Shown here piece after piece: positions 19,676 through 28,427 of a DNA stretch of 64,000 bases. The DNA is from Veillonella sp. VA139. Lineage in GTDB: Bacteria > Bacillota > Negativicutes > Veillonellales > Veillonellaceae. Every line of letters starts with the position of its first letter. Within the stretch, counting starts at the first letter, position 1. The notes under the pieces were generated by a model. It made no database searches and had not been told where the DNA came from. It was given only the letters and a program-made list of their open reading frames with translations. The translations under genes and the position numbers were made by a program. The stretch lies in contig NZ_RQVL01000005.1 in the NCBI RefSeq assembly GCF_003992005.1, positions 1 through 64,000 of the forward strand, read 5' to 3'.

Positions 19676-20317
19676 ATGAACATGAATTGGAAAGACAAAT
19701 GGAAAGATGCATGGAACGAATTAGGGGACATGAGTTTGCGGGAACTGTTCACTTTCACGAAGAAGGAAAAGTGGATTTGTGCTATTTTTGGAGTTGTTTT
19801 TACGGTAGGTATGCTGTTTAGTATGCGAGGCGTTGAAACGATAACATCGCCTCCAGGCTGGATTGTAGGGTATGTTCATAGAGGAGGGACTGTTCCTGAT
19901 TATGTGAGCTATGTACCACAACAGACCTTTGAGGACAAAGGGGATGTACAGGTGGTGAATGGTCATCATTTGCAAATGCGCCATCTCCTATGGTACTTTT
20001 GGTGGGTAAAAGAAAATAATGATTTTACCATTACCTTTGATAAGCACGCACGGAAGGCAGAGTACTATGATCACCGTACAGAGCAGACCTATACATTATC
20101 CTTTGATACCAATGAAGGTACTGATTCTGAGGTGAATGAGAAGTTGAATATGATCAATGATGCATCAGAGGAATTTTTTAAAAAGCCTTTCATCAAAGTA
20201 AATCGTATCCAACGTATCCGAGAAGACTATTTATTTAAACAGCAATCTGATACATCGTTGATAGAACCAGTAAAAGGGCCTTTGTTTACACGAGGTGCTG
20301 TGAAAAAAAGTGTGTAA
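19676..20317 (+). CDS. Uncharacterised single-pass membrane protein
   Basis: 213 residues. A charged N-terminal segment (about 1-32, MNMNWKDKWKDAWNELGD) is followed by one hydrophobic stretch at about 33-50 (WICAIFGVVFTVGMLFSM) and then a hydrophilic domain of about 160 residues rich in aromatic and charged residues. The topology suggests a cytoplasmic N-terminus and an exported domain. I do not recognise the family. The start follows aaagagg; ATG 19682 is an alternative. It is separate from menF by 92 bases and may or may not be co-transcribed. Confidence 0.75.
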   Translation: MNMNWKDKWKDAWNELGDMSLRELFTFTKKEKWICAIFGVVFTVGMLFSMRGVETITSPPGWIVGYVHRGGTVPDYVSYVPQQTFEDKGDVQVVNGHHLQMRHLLWYFWWVKENNDFTITFDKHARKAEYYDHRTEQTYTLSFDTNEGTDSEVNEKLNMINDASEEFFKKPFIKVNRIQRIREDYLFKQQSDTSLIEPVKGPLFTRGAVKKSV

Positions 20318-20409
20318 TGGTCGCAGCTAATTTTGAGACCCGATTAGCTGTTGTAGATGTGGTATAATTGTAATAAAGTATGATGTAGCAATTGATGATG
20401 AGGTGTCAT

Positions 20410-21552
20410 ATGAAATATACTAAGGAGCCTTTACAATTAGATAATCCTTTGGAGTTTTGGCTAAATTTCGAGGGCGAGGAACGGGTCTTTTGGGTGGACC
20501 GTCAAAGTGATCGTGTGGTGGTAGGTGCCAAACGATTGGCGGTGGTGAAAGACGATGTTGATCGGGAACAATATGCGTATGTATTTTATGGGGGAACCTT
20601 CTTTCCAACTGTGAAAGACGAAAAATGGCGCAATATGGGCCATGAAATGGTGGCTTTCACCCATTACTATATCGTAGAAAATGGGGAGTCCTTTTACCTG
20701 CATGCGGGGGAGGGTGTAGATATACAGCGCCATAGGATTGAGCGCGTGGACCATACGTTCACGGAAACCAGTGACGATAAACAAGATTGGGATACCTTGA
20801 TGGATGCCATTTTGACGAATATTCACGCAGGGCGCATGACGAAGGTGGTTTCCTCGCGTGAGGTAGAGTTTACCAGTCCTACAACGTTTGATGTGGTGAG
20901 CATATTGGACCGTTTGGTGGAGAACAACCCGAATTGCTTTATTTTTGGGTATGAGAAAGAGGGGCGCACCTTTGTGGGGGCATCCCCTGAAATTCTCGTG
21001 CGCCATCGGGGGGATGAAATTCTAAGCTATGCCTTGGCAGGAACGGCACCGAAGTTTGGCCCTAAAGCGTGGACGAAAGAGCGATTCCTAAATGACCATA
21101 AAAATCGGGTGGAACACAATATTGTGCGAGATCGTATTGTGCATACGATGCGACAAGTGACGGAGGATGTGACCGTAGGAGAGACGGGGATTATGGAGCT
21201 TTCACGGTTATACCATTTGCGGACCATCATCACCGCCAAGGATAGCACGAAATCTCTCATCGAATGGGGCCAATTATTGCACCCAACACCAGCATTAGGG
21301 GGAGAGCCGCGAGAACTGGCCATGGATTTACTGGCGAAGTATGAAGCCCATGAGCGTGGCATGTATGCGGCGCCGTTCGGATTTATGAAAGATATGGGGG
21401 ATGGCATTCTAGTGGTTGCTATTCGGTCTGCCCTTATCATGGGAAATATCCTCTATGCCTATGCAGGATGTGGCATTGTGAGCGAATCCAATAGCGATGA
21501 AGAGTACGAAGAAACGATTAATAAAATGGGTACTATATTGGATGCGTTATAG
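20410..21552 (+). CDS. menF: Isochorismate synthase (menaquinone pathway)
   Basis: 380 residues from ATG 20410 (MKYTKEPLQLDNPLEF), preceded by gaggtg. The C-terminal two thirds is the chorismate-binding fold: SREVEFTSP, FGYEKEGRTFVGASPEIL, ALAGTAPK, LHPTPALGGEPRELAM and YAGCGIVSESNSDEEYEE. It converts chorismate to isochorismate, the first committed step to menaquinone. The neighbouring menD, menH and menC make MenF more likely than a siderophore EntC. A TTG at 20392 is in frame but lacks support. Confidence 0.92.
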   Translation: MKYTKEPLQLDNPLEFWLNFEGEERVFWVDRQSDRVVVGAKRLAVVKDDVDREQYAYVFYGGTFFPTVKDEKWRNMGHEMVAFTHYYIVENGESFYLHAGEGVDIQRHRIERVDHTFTETSDDKQDWDTLMDAILTNIHAGRMTKVVSSREVEFTSPTTFDVVSILDRLVENNPNCFIFGYEKEGRTFVGASPEILVRHRGDEILSYALAGTAPKFGPKAWTKERFLNDHKNRVEHNIVRDRIVHTMRQVTEDVTVGETGIMELSRLYHLRTIITAKDSTKSLIEWGQLLHPTPALGGEPRELAMDLLAKYEAHERGMYAAPFGFMKDMGDGILVVAIRSALIMGNILYAYAGCGIVSESNSDEEYEETINKMGTILDAL

Positions 21553-21557
21553 GATGA

Positions 21558-21590
21558 AAAGGAATGTTGAGTGATCAGCATTCCTTTTTT
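21558..21590 (+). terminator. Terminator between menF and menD
   Basis: aaaggaatg (21558-21566) pairs with cattccttt (21579-21587), extended by ttga/tcag, with T residues to 21590. It suggests that menD has its own promoter or relies on read-through. Confidence 0.75.
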
Positions 21591-21682
21591 GCGTTTCAGA
21601 ACTCCTAAACAATGGTATAATACTAGTAGATAGTCACTAGTAACGATAAGGTAATACCACAGATTGGTATGGGAGATACGAT

Positions 21683-23503
21683 ATGAATGAATATATAGCA
21701 AGTTTGGTGGATGAGTTGCACCAATTAGGGGTGCGCCATGCAGTGTTCAGCCCTGGTTCACGGTCCACTACATTAGCCATGCTTTTTCAAAGTCATGGGG
21801 GCTTTCACACGTATATGAATATTGATGAGCGGTCTGCTGGGTTTATGGCGTTGGGCATTGCCAAAGCGCAGGGCGAGCCTGCCGTATTGGTGTGCACATC
21901 GGGGTCTGCGTTGACCCATTATGGTCCTGCTGTGGTGGAAGCAAAGCACAGCGGCGTACCTATGATTATTTTGTCTGCGGACCGTCCGTACACCTTGCAA
22001 CAGGTGGGGGCACCGCAGACCATTGACCAACAGAAATATTTTGGCACCGCCGTGAACTATTATGAGGAACTGTCTGTGCCTAGTGAAAGTCACTATTACA
22101 CATACCCTCGTCAAGTAGCACGCCGTGCCTATTTGAAAGCGAATGATCACAAACTGGGACCGGTACACATCAATGTGCCATTGTTTGAGCCCTTGGTGCC
22201 CCATCGTGAGGAAGAGTATTTTAAACAAGGTCGAAGTGCGAAACCGTTCCGACTGGTGAAACATCAGGAGATTGCATCCTTGGGAACATTGCTAAATGCA
22301 AAACGTGTGCTCATCTTGGGTGGTCCTACTGTGATGAATCCGAAAGCAGTGGTGGACTTCGCAGACCGGATTGGCGCCGTTGTCATAGGGGATCCTTTGT
22401 CCAATTTGCGCCAATACGAGAGCGTTATCAGTACCTATGATGCATTCTTGGCTCATCATGAACGATGGGAAATATTGCGACCAGATGTGGTCATCCAATT
22501 GGGGCAAATTCCTGTGTCAAAGCGGATTCAACAATGGATGGCGACTTTGACGGATATCGATTATATGACTGTTAGCCCTAATGCAGATGTGGTGAATCCT
22601 AGTTTGACGACTACCATACATGTGATGGCGAGTGTAGAGGTATTCTTATCGGAGCTCTATCGTGGCTTGTTTGCTGTATTGGGTCTAGGTAGTAGAATCG
22701 GAGATACAGTGCAGGAATCGCTAGATAAGCGTGATGCGGAAGACGATGGATTAAGCACTGTCGGCTATGAATTAGGATTGCAACAAGAAAATATAGATAT
22801 AGATAAAAAACATAGAGAAGAGGACGGTAAAGGTGTATCTGCTTACCATACTATAGCTAATACAGAGTATGTGAGAGTGTGGCAACAAATCGAATCCAAC
22901 AGCCGTCAACAGTTGGACAAGGTACAACATGAACCAACTCTATTTGAGGGCCGTACGATCCACATGTTACAACAAATGATGCCTGATGAAGGCCAAATTC
23001 TTGTGGCGAACAGCATGTCTATTCGTGATATGGATTATTTTTGGGCTTCTGGGCGTTCCCAAGCTATGGTGTATGGCAATCGTGGCACCAATGGTATTGA
23101 TGGGACTGTGTCTACGGCCTTAGGGCTTAGCACGAATGGCAAACCTACCGTCATGGTTACAGGGGATTTAAGTTTCTTTCACGATTTGAACGGTCTAGCC
23201 ATTGGCAAGACACATGGTATGAATTTGACCATCATTTTACATAACAATGATGGCGGCGGTATTTTTCAATACTTGCCACAAAAAGGAACGGATGACTTCG
23301 ATTACCTCTTCAACACACCGCAAGGTATTGATTACAGCGGTTTAGCAATCATGTACGGCTTAGACTATGTAAAAGTCACCACCAATGCAGAGCTAGACTC
23401 AGCTATGAAACAGTACATCGGTACAGAGGGGGTTCATATTATCGAAGTGCCTACCTCTAAAGAAATTAGCCGTGAACTGCACAAGGTGTATCGGGTGCAA
23501 TAA
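21683..23503 (+). CDS. menD: 2-succinyl-5-enolpyruvyl-6-hydroxy-3-cyclohexene-1-carboxylate synthase
   Basis: 606 residues, a thiamine diphosphate enzyme that joins isochorismate and 2-oxoglutarate. The PYR domain holds FSPGSRSTTLAM and the glutamate in NIDERSAGFMALG, followed by CTSGSALTHYGPAVVEA. The PP domain holds GNRGTNGIDGTVSTALG and the cofactor motif GDLSFFHDLNGL. A low-complexity charged linker of about 50 residues (about 337-390, with DIDKKHREEDGKG) makes it longer than the usual 550-580 residues. Its stop is followed one base later by the menH start. Confidence 0.95.
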   Translation: MNEYIASLVDELHQLGVRHAVFSPGSRSTTLAMLFQSHGGFHTYMNIDERSAGFMALGIAKAQGEPAVLVCTSGSALTHYGPAVVEAKHSGVPMIILSADRPYTLQQVGAPQTIDQQKYFGTAVNYYEELSVPSESHYYTYPRQVARRAYLKANDHKLGPVHINVPLFEPLVPHREEEYFKQGRSAKPFRLVKHQEIASLGTLLNAKRVLILGGPTVMNPKAVVDFADRIGAVVIGDPLSNLRQYESVISTYDAFLAHHERWEILRPDVVIQLGQIPVSKRIQQWMATLTDIDYMTVSPNADVVNPSLTTTIHVMASVEVFLSELYRGLFAVLGLGSRIGDTVQESLDKRDAEDDGLSTVGYELGLQQENIDIDKKHREEDGKGVSAYHTIANTEYVRVWQQIESNSRQQLDKVQHEPTLFEGRTIHMLQQMMPDEGQILVANSMSIRDMDYFWASGRSQAMVYGNRGTNGIDGTVSTALGLSTNGKPTVMVTGDLSFFHDLNGLAIGKTHGMNLTIILHNNDGGGIFQYLPQKGTDDFDYLFNTPQGIDYSGLAIMYGLDYVKVTTNAELDSAMKQYIGTEGVHIIEVPTSKEISRELHKVYRVQ

Positions 23504-23504
23504 T

Positions 23505-24341
23505 ATGAAGTCAATGATTCAAGATATACGAACCTTAGATATGCAACGCATGCAGATTAACATAGGGGAGTACCACTATGGGGTGAGCGTAATAGGTACA
23601 GGAAAACCGCTGGTTTGTTTCCATGGATTTTCCGAATCTGGGTCTACCTGGGATGGTCTTGAGGTACCAGATTATCGACTGATACGCATTGATAGTATGG
23701 GCCATGGTAGGTCGGCTCGACCTATGGAAGTAAAACCTTACACATTGCCTCAGATGCTTAGCGATTTGCATACGGTTATCTACGCCGTAGCTGGTGAAAG
23801 ATACGGCCTTCTAGGCTACTCCATGGGGGCGAGGATGGCTTTATTATATGCATTGGAGTATGCAGAAGAAGTGACGCACCTAGTCTTGGAAAGTGGGTCG
23901 GTAGGCATAGAAGAGGAAGGGGAACGACAAGCGAGGTATGTAGCGGATCGTGCTTTGGCTGAACGGATTCGGGCACGTGATATTACTTGGTTTAGTGAGA
24001 CTTGGGCGAAACTAGATATCTTCAAGACCCAACAAAGTTTACCTCTGAAGGTACAACAGCAGATTCAAGGACGGCGCGTACTCAATAGTCCTCATGCGTT
24101 GGCTTTCACATTGGAAGGAAGCGGACAGGGGACTATGCCTTACGTAGGTCATCGTTTGTGGGAATTAACCATGCCTGTTTGTTATATTAGCGGAGAATTA
24201 GATACGAAATATACAACTATTGGGGCTAGGTATTTTGGTGATGTCCATCGCATCGTGCCACAGGTGGGGCATAATGTACATGTGGAAGCACCAACGGCAT
24301 ATCAGCACATGTTGGAAGAATTTTTGTGTACCCATGACTGA
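23505..24341 (+). CDS. menH: Alpha/beta hydrolase, probable SHCHC synthase
   Basis: 278 residues from ATG 23505, one base after the menD stop. The nucleophile elbow is GYSMGAR (Ser about 106), the oxyanion-hole segment is CFHGFSESGSTWDG, and the catalytic histidine lies in VGHNVHVEAP. MenH removes pyruvate from the MenD product. Assignment rests mainly on its place between menD and menC, since this hydrolase family is broad. An in-frame ATG at 23514 is an alternative start. Confidence 0.88.
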   Translation: MKSMIQDIRTLDMQRMQINIGEYHYGVSVIGTGKPLVCFHGFSESGSTWDGLEVPDYRLIRIDSMGHGRSARPMEVKPYTLPQMLSDLHTVIYAVAGERYGLLGYSMGARMALLYALEYAEEVTHLVLESGSVGIEEEGERQARYVADRALAERIRARDITWFSETWAKLDIFKTQQSLPLKVQQQIQGRRVLNSPHALAFTLEGSGQGTMPYVGHRLWELTMPVCYISGELDTKYTTIGARYFGDVHRIVPQVGHNVHVEAPTAYQHMLEEFLCTHD

Positions 24342-24343
24342 TA

Positions 24344-24374
24344 GAGGATACTACCGTGACAGACTTGTATCCTC
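24344..24374 (+). other. Stem-loop between menH and menC
   Basis: gaggatac (24344-24351) pairs with gtatcctc (24367-24374). No U-run follows, so termination is doubtful; it may affect mRNA stability. Confidence 0.45.
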
Positions 24375-24460
24375 CTGTGTATTAGGGACATAGATGGACT
24401 GTGTTATGAAGTGAACTAGGTATATAGTGCTAGTTATCAGGATAGAAATGAGAGGCGCCT

Positions 24461-25588
24461 ATGATTACAAATATTACCTTGTACCATGTGCAACTGCCGA
24501 TGAAGTTTACTTTCAAAACTGCGAAGGGCGAGGTGAAGGTGCGAGACACCATCGTGATTCGTCTAGAAGATGACAAGGGTCATGTAGGCTACGGGGAATG
24601 CGTGGCCTTTGTAGACCCTTTTTATACGGCGGAAACCGTCGGGTCCTGTTGGCGTGCGTTGAAAGAACGATATTTGCCCACCTTGTTAGGGGCGCAGGTA
24701 GATCCGAATGTGGTGGCATCTTGGGCGCAAGACGGATGCCCTATGACGGTGGCAGCCGTGGAAAACGCTCTGTTTCACGTGAAATGCGCGAGCCTAGGCG
24801 TGAATACTGTAGAATATGTGATGGGTCAGCCCTTGGGAACACGAATCCCTATGGGGGTCGTCATTGGGGACATTCCTTTAGACCAAGTGGTACCCGCTGT
24901 AAAAGCCTATGTGGACCTAGGTTGCGAGCGTATGAAACTGAAAGTATCCCCTAAGGATGGTCATGAGCGTGTGGCATTAGTGCGGAGTGCCTTTCCAGAC
25001 CTTACGTTGGCAGTGGATGGCAACCAAAGTTATACCTATGATGACTTAGAGAGTGTACGGGCTTATGATGCGTTTCATTTGGCCTGCCTAGAAGAGCCCT
25101 TTCAGATGGTGAACTTACAGGAGTACTCCCAATGGAAACAGAGTCTAGGCACGAAGTGGAACATAGAAACAAAGATTTGCTTGGACGAATCCGTACTCTC
25201 CTTCGAAGACTTGGTCTATGCTCACACGCATGGATTACTCGATGTATTGAATGTGAAAGTAGGTCGTTTAGGGGGCTTACGGATGGCAAAGCAAGCCATT
25301 GAGTATTGCCGTACTCATGGGATTGGGTATTGGATTGGATCCATGGTGGAATCCAGTATTTCCAAGTTGTTACATGTGCAACTAGCTGCCTTGGGTGATG
25401 CCTATATGGCAGGGGATTTGTCGGACTCCTTGCGATACTTTCACCAAGATTTAACAGACCCCGGGTTAACTTTCACAGATGGGTATATGACAGTGCCGAA
25501 TGGAATAGGTCTAGGGGCGACGGTACAAGAAACGTTGCTAGAACACTATAGTATAGCCAAGGAAACATGGACATACAGTATGAGATAA
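24461..25588 (+). CDS. menC: o-Succinylbenzoate synthase
   Basis: 375 residues, enolase superfamily. The catalytic set is visible: K159-L-K161, metal ligands D186 (AVDGNQS), E211 or E212 (LEEPF) and D242 or E243 (LDES), and K266 (NVKVGRLGG). It dehydrates SHCHC to o-succinylbenzoate. Some relatives are N-acylamino acid racemases, but the men context decides for MenC. menE, menB and menA are not in this window. Confidence 0.93.
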   Translation: MITNITLYHVQLPMKFTFKTAKGEVKVRDTIVIRLEDDKGHVGYGECVAFVDPFYTAETVGSCWRALKERYLPTLLGAQVDPNVVASWAQDGCPMTVAAVENALFHVKCASLGVNTVEYVMGQPLGTRIPMGVVIGDIPLDQVVPAVKAYVDLGCERMKLKVSPKDGHERVALVRSAFPDLTLAVDGNQSYTYDDLESVRAYDAFHLACLEEPFQMVNLQEYSQWKQSLGTKWNIETKICLDESVLSFEDLVYAHTHGLLDVLNVKVGRLGGLRMAKQAIEYCRTHGIGYWIGSMVESSISKLLHVQLAALGDAYMAGDLSDSLRYFHQDLTDPGLTFTDGYMTVPNGIGLGATVQETLLEHYSIAKETWTYSMR

Positions 25589-25823
25589 GACATATACAAT
25601 GGGGGCACGGTAGATATAATGGCATAGGACTGGGTGCATAGTGAGGTGTGACAGTGCGAAATTGCGTGCACGGAACATTGTAATGGTTCGAGCGAGAACA
25701 TTTGATGTATATGTGTGTTGGTAGGCTAATCTAGGACTAGTAGTTATTATACAAGTATGACAACTCGTGGTACTATATATGGGGACCCTTTTAGAAGGGG
25801 AAGCAAGACGATAGGAGGTTATG

Positions 25824-27065
25824 ATGAACGAATATATAGAATTGTTAAAGCGAGAGGTGAAACCCGCATTTGGTTGTACGGAACCAATTGCGTTGGCCTT
25901 TGCAGCGGCGAAAGCGGCAGAATTATTAGGCGTTCGACCAGATCATATTCACGGTCGTTTAAGTGGTAATATTATTAAAAATGCGAAAAGCGTCACCATT
26001 CCTAATTCAGAAGGTCGCACAGGCATTTACTATAGCCTCATTTTAGGAACCTTAGTGGGTACGGCAGCAAAAGAGCTGGAAGTGTTAGAAGACCTTACCC
26101 ATGAACAAGTGGTCGAAGCAGACCGTCTATTTGAAGCGGATTACTGTGATATTGAACTAGCAGAAGGAGTAGAAAACTTATTTATCGAAGTTAGTGCCGT
26201 CGCTGGTGAACATACATCTAAGGTTATTGTTCAAAATACACATACTACGATTTCTTATGCAGAAAAAGATGGGGAAGTGCTCATTGCTCTATCTGCGGAA
26301 GACGTGGCAAAACATTCCATGGAATTGTGCTTTGACTCTTGCTATGAATTTGCTAGTACTGTAGATGCGAAAGAGTTGGAAGATATTTTAGGACCACAAT
26401 TAGATTTGAATATGGCCATTGCCGAAGAAGGTATGAAAAATAATTATGGATCTAACATTGGTAAATTGATTATTTCCAATTCTTCATCCATTGCAGATAA
26501 AGCTCGTGCCTATGCAGCAGCTGGTTCTGATGCACGGATGGACGGTTGTTCCATGCCTGTTATGATTAACTGCGGTAGTGGCAATCAAGGGATTACCCTT
26601 TCCGTACCCATCATGATGTATGCTAAAGAATACGGTATCGATCGTGACCATACGTTGCGCTCTTTAGCCTTAGCCAATGTGTTAGCCTTATACATCAAAC
26701 AATATATTGGTCGTTTGAGTGCGTACTGCGGCGTAGTGAGTGCTGCCTCTGCTACGGCCGCTGGTGTAGCATTCTTGCTCAATGAATCCAAGGAAGTGGT
26801 TTGGGAAACATTATCAAATGCATTGGCAGGCACATCTGGTGTGGTTTGTGATGGAGCAAAAGCGTCCTGTGCGATGAAAATTGGTATGTCCCTTGGTAAT
26901 TCCTTGTTAGCCTATACACAGGCAAGGACAGATAATAGTTTTAAAGCGGGCCAAGGTATTGTAAAAGAAGATATTGACAAGACCGTACAAACGGTGGCAA
27001 CCATTGCTCGTGAAGGGATGAAACAAACCGATGTTGTCATTTTAGAAACTATGCTAGAAAAGTAA
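25824..27065 (+). CDS. cyuA: L-cysteine desulfidase family protein (UPF0597/YhaM type)
   Basis: 413 residues. Conserved cysteines that would hold an iron-sulfur cluster lie in FGCTEPIA (near residue 18), MINCGSGNQGI, YCGVVSAASATAAG and GVVCDGAKASCAMK. The family (serine dehydratase alpha-like, E. coli YhaM/CyuA) degrades cysteine to pyruvate, ammonia and sulfide. ATG 25824 is preferred to ATG 25821 because aggagg ends at 25818. The 232 bases upstream of it hold no recognised element. Confidence 0.85.
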   Translation: MNEYIELLKREVKPAFGCTEPIALAFAAAKAAELLGVRPDHIHGRLSGNIIKNAKSVTIPNSEGRTGIYYSLILGTLVGTAAKELEVLEDLTHEQVVEADRLFEADYCDIELAEGVENLFIEVSAVAGEHTSKVIVQNTHTTISYAEKDGEVLIALSAEDVAKHSMELCFDSCYEFASTVDAKELEDILGPQLDLNMAIAEEGMKNNYGSNIGKLIISNSSSIADKARAYAAAGSDARMDGCSMPVMINCGSGNQGITLSVPIMMYAKEYGIDRDHTLRSLALANVLALYIKQYIGRLSAYCGVVSAASATAAGVAFLLNESKEVVWETLSNALAGTSGVVCDGAKASCAMKIGMSLGNSLLAYTQARTDNSFKAGQGIVKEDIDKTVQTVATIAREGMKQTDVVILETMLEK

Positions 27066-27105
27066 TCTATGCATTATTGGTATAGAGAATGAGAACAATT
27101 ATATA

Positions 27106-27134
27106 TTGATTTTTCTAAAAGTATAGTGTATGAT
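27106..27134 (+). promoter_or_regulatory. Promoter of ahpC
   Basis: TTGATT (27106-27111) and TATGAT (27129-27134) are separated by 17 bases. The mRNA would begin near 27141 with a leader of about 70 bases. I saw no convincing PerR box. Confidence 0.65.
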
Positions 27135-27211
27135 AGATACATAGATTAATTCTATAGTCACATACCTAGTATGTGCTATGCGTAATTTGTAATGTTAAAG
27201 GAGATATTAGA

Positions 27212-27775
27212 ATGGCAATCATCGGTAAACAACTACCAGCTTTTGAATTAGATGCATTCCGTAAACCAGAAATCATTAAAGTTAGCAATAAAGATATCGA
27301 AGGTAAATGGAGCGTGTTTGTATTCTATCCAGCAGACTTCACATTTGTATGTCCAACAGAATTGGCAGACTTACAAGATCAATATGCACAATTGAAAGAC
27401 TTGGGCGTAGAAGTATTCTCCGTATCTGTTGACTCTGCATTTGTTCACAAAGCATGGTCCGATGCATCTCCTACTATCAATAAAATCGAATACACTATGA
27501 TATCCGATATTAAGCATGAATTAGCTGATTTCTTCGGTACATTCTGTGAAGAAGCTGGTCAAGCGTATCGTGGTTCTTTCGTAGTCGATCCAGATGGCAT
27601 CATTCGTGCCGCAGAAATTTGCGACATGGGCGTTGGTCGATCCGCGGCTGAGTTAGTACGTAAAGTACAAGCTTGTCAATTTGTTGCGAAACATGGTGAA
27701 GTGTGCCCAGCTAAATGGACTCCTGGTGAAAAGACATTGAATCCAGCTGATCTTGGCTTAGTTGGCAAAATCTAA
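27212..27775 (+). CDS. ahpC: Alkyl hydroperoxide reductase subunit C (peroxiredoxin)
   Basis: 187 residues from ATG 27212 (MAIIGKQLPAFELDAFR), preceded by aaaggag. The peroxidatic cysteine is in DFTFVCPTE (about C46) and the resolving cysteine in GEVCPAKW (about C166), typical of 2-Cys AhpC. It reduces hydrogen peroxide and organic peroxides. No ahpF follows, so the electron donor (thioredoxin reductase-like or AhpF elsewhere) is not visible. Confidence 0.95.
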   Translation: MAIIGKQLPAFELDAFRKPEIIKVSNKDIEGKWSVFVFYPADFTFVCPTELADLQDQYAQLKDLGVEVFSVSVDSAFVHKAWSDASPTINKIEYTMISDIKHELADFFGTFCEEAGQAYRGSFVVDPDGIIRAAEICDMGVGRSAAELVRKVQACQFVAKHGEVCPAKWTPGEKTLNPADLGLVGKI

Positions 27776-27788
27776 AGTAAATAAACAT

Positions 27789-27950
27789 CTAATTTATTCA
27801 TGGTTTAAGTCTCCTCTCCCTCTCTCGAATCTTAAACCACCTCATTAAATTAGTATGTTGACGATAATTGTAAACTTTCCTAAGAACACATCTTAGATCC
27901 TTTACTTCCCATAAAGACGACAAGGCTATGCTTTGTCGTCTTTATCTTTC
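27789..27950 (+). ncRNA. Structured ahpC 3' UTR with pyrimidine-rich loop and terminator; possible 3'-derived small RNA
   Basis: An outer stem (ctaattta 27789-27796 with taaattag 27846-27853) encloses tggtttaag/cttaaacca (27801-27809 with 27831-27839). The apical loop is almost purely C and U (ctcctctccctctctc). A small hairpin (27880-27896) follows. Then comes a strong terminator, ataaagacgacaa (27911-27923) with ttgtcgtctttat (27933-27945). The CU-rich loop could pair with Shine-Dalgarno sequences, as known for other C-rich-loop RNAs; that role is inference. It starts 13 bases after the ahpC stop. Confidence 0.5.
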
Positions 27951-27974
27951 TAAAAACATATAGTAGTATACCTA

Positions 27975-28032
27975 AAAAGTATACTTTTAGTATTTTAAAG
28001 TATTAGATTTACTTTGAAATTTTGTATATAAT
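27975..28032 (+). promoter_or_regulatory. Promoter and palindromic operator of the arsR-type gene
   Basis: A perfect 14-bp palindrome, AAAAGTATACTTTT (27975-27988), lies upstream of a TATAAT box (28027-28032) with a weak -35 (TTAGAT, 28003-28008, 18-base spacer). The palindrome is a plausible site for the regulator encoded downstream. Confidence 0.5.
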
Positions 28033-28075
28033 AAGAGTGTAAGGTTACAGCTAGAACACATATAGGAGAATGAGA

Positions 28076-28426
28076 ATGTTAGAAGTTACATACGAACGAT
28101 TGGCGGCAATTTTTAAAGCTTTAAGTGATGAAACAAGATTACGAATTGTAGATATGTTGTCCTGTAATGAACTATGTGCTTGTGATATTTTGGCTAGCTT
28201 TGAGTTATCTCAATCTACCCTTAGTTATCATATGAAAATTTTAATTGATGCAGGTATTGTGAATTCTGTGCGCAGTGGATTGTGGACTCGCTATTCTATT
28301 AATGAAGAAGCGTTTGATGAATTTGTTAAATTCTTACCTGAATTATATAAAACAAAAGATGAGTGTATTTGTGCACAAATCAAATACTGCCGTATTGAAG
28401 ATGCTCCTCAAGCGGTGGCAGAATAA
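28076..28426 (+). CDS. ArsR/SmtB-family transcriptional regulator
   Basis: 116 residues from ATG 28076, chosen over ATG 28070 because ataggag ends at 28068. It has the winged helix typical of ArsR, with recognition helix SQSTLSYHMKILIDAGIV. The metal-site motif ELCACDIL (C34, C36) matches the ArsR ELCVCDL motif, and a C-terminal cluster (ECICAQIKYC) adds three cysteines. It could sense arsenite or another thiophilic metal. No arsenic resistance gene is adjacent; dinB follows one base after the stop. Confidence 0.88.
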   Translation: MLEVTYERLAAIFKALSDETRLRIVDMLSCNELCACDILASFELSQSTLSYHMKILIDAGIVNSVRSGLWTRYSINEEAFDEFVKFLPELYKTKDECICAQIKYCRIEDAPQAVAE

Positions 28427-28427
28427 T

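Noticed and set aside
25757-25969. 70-codon plus-strand frame overlapping the start of the cysteine desulfidase gene
   Set aside because: It overlaps a well-supported gene in another frame and lacks a family match or ribosome-binding site.
27101-27140. Possible PerR box at the ahpC promoter
   Set aside because: The AT-rich stretch does not show the required dyad.
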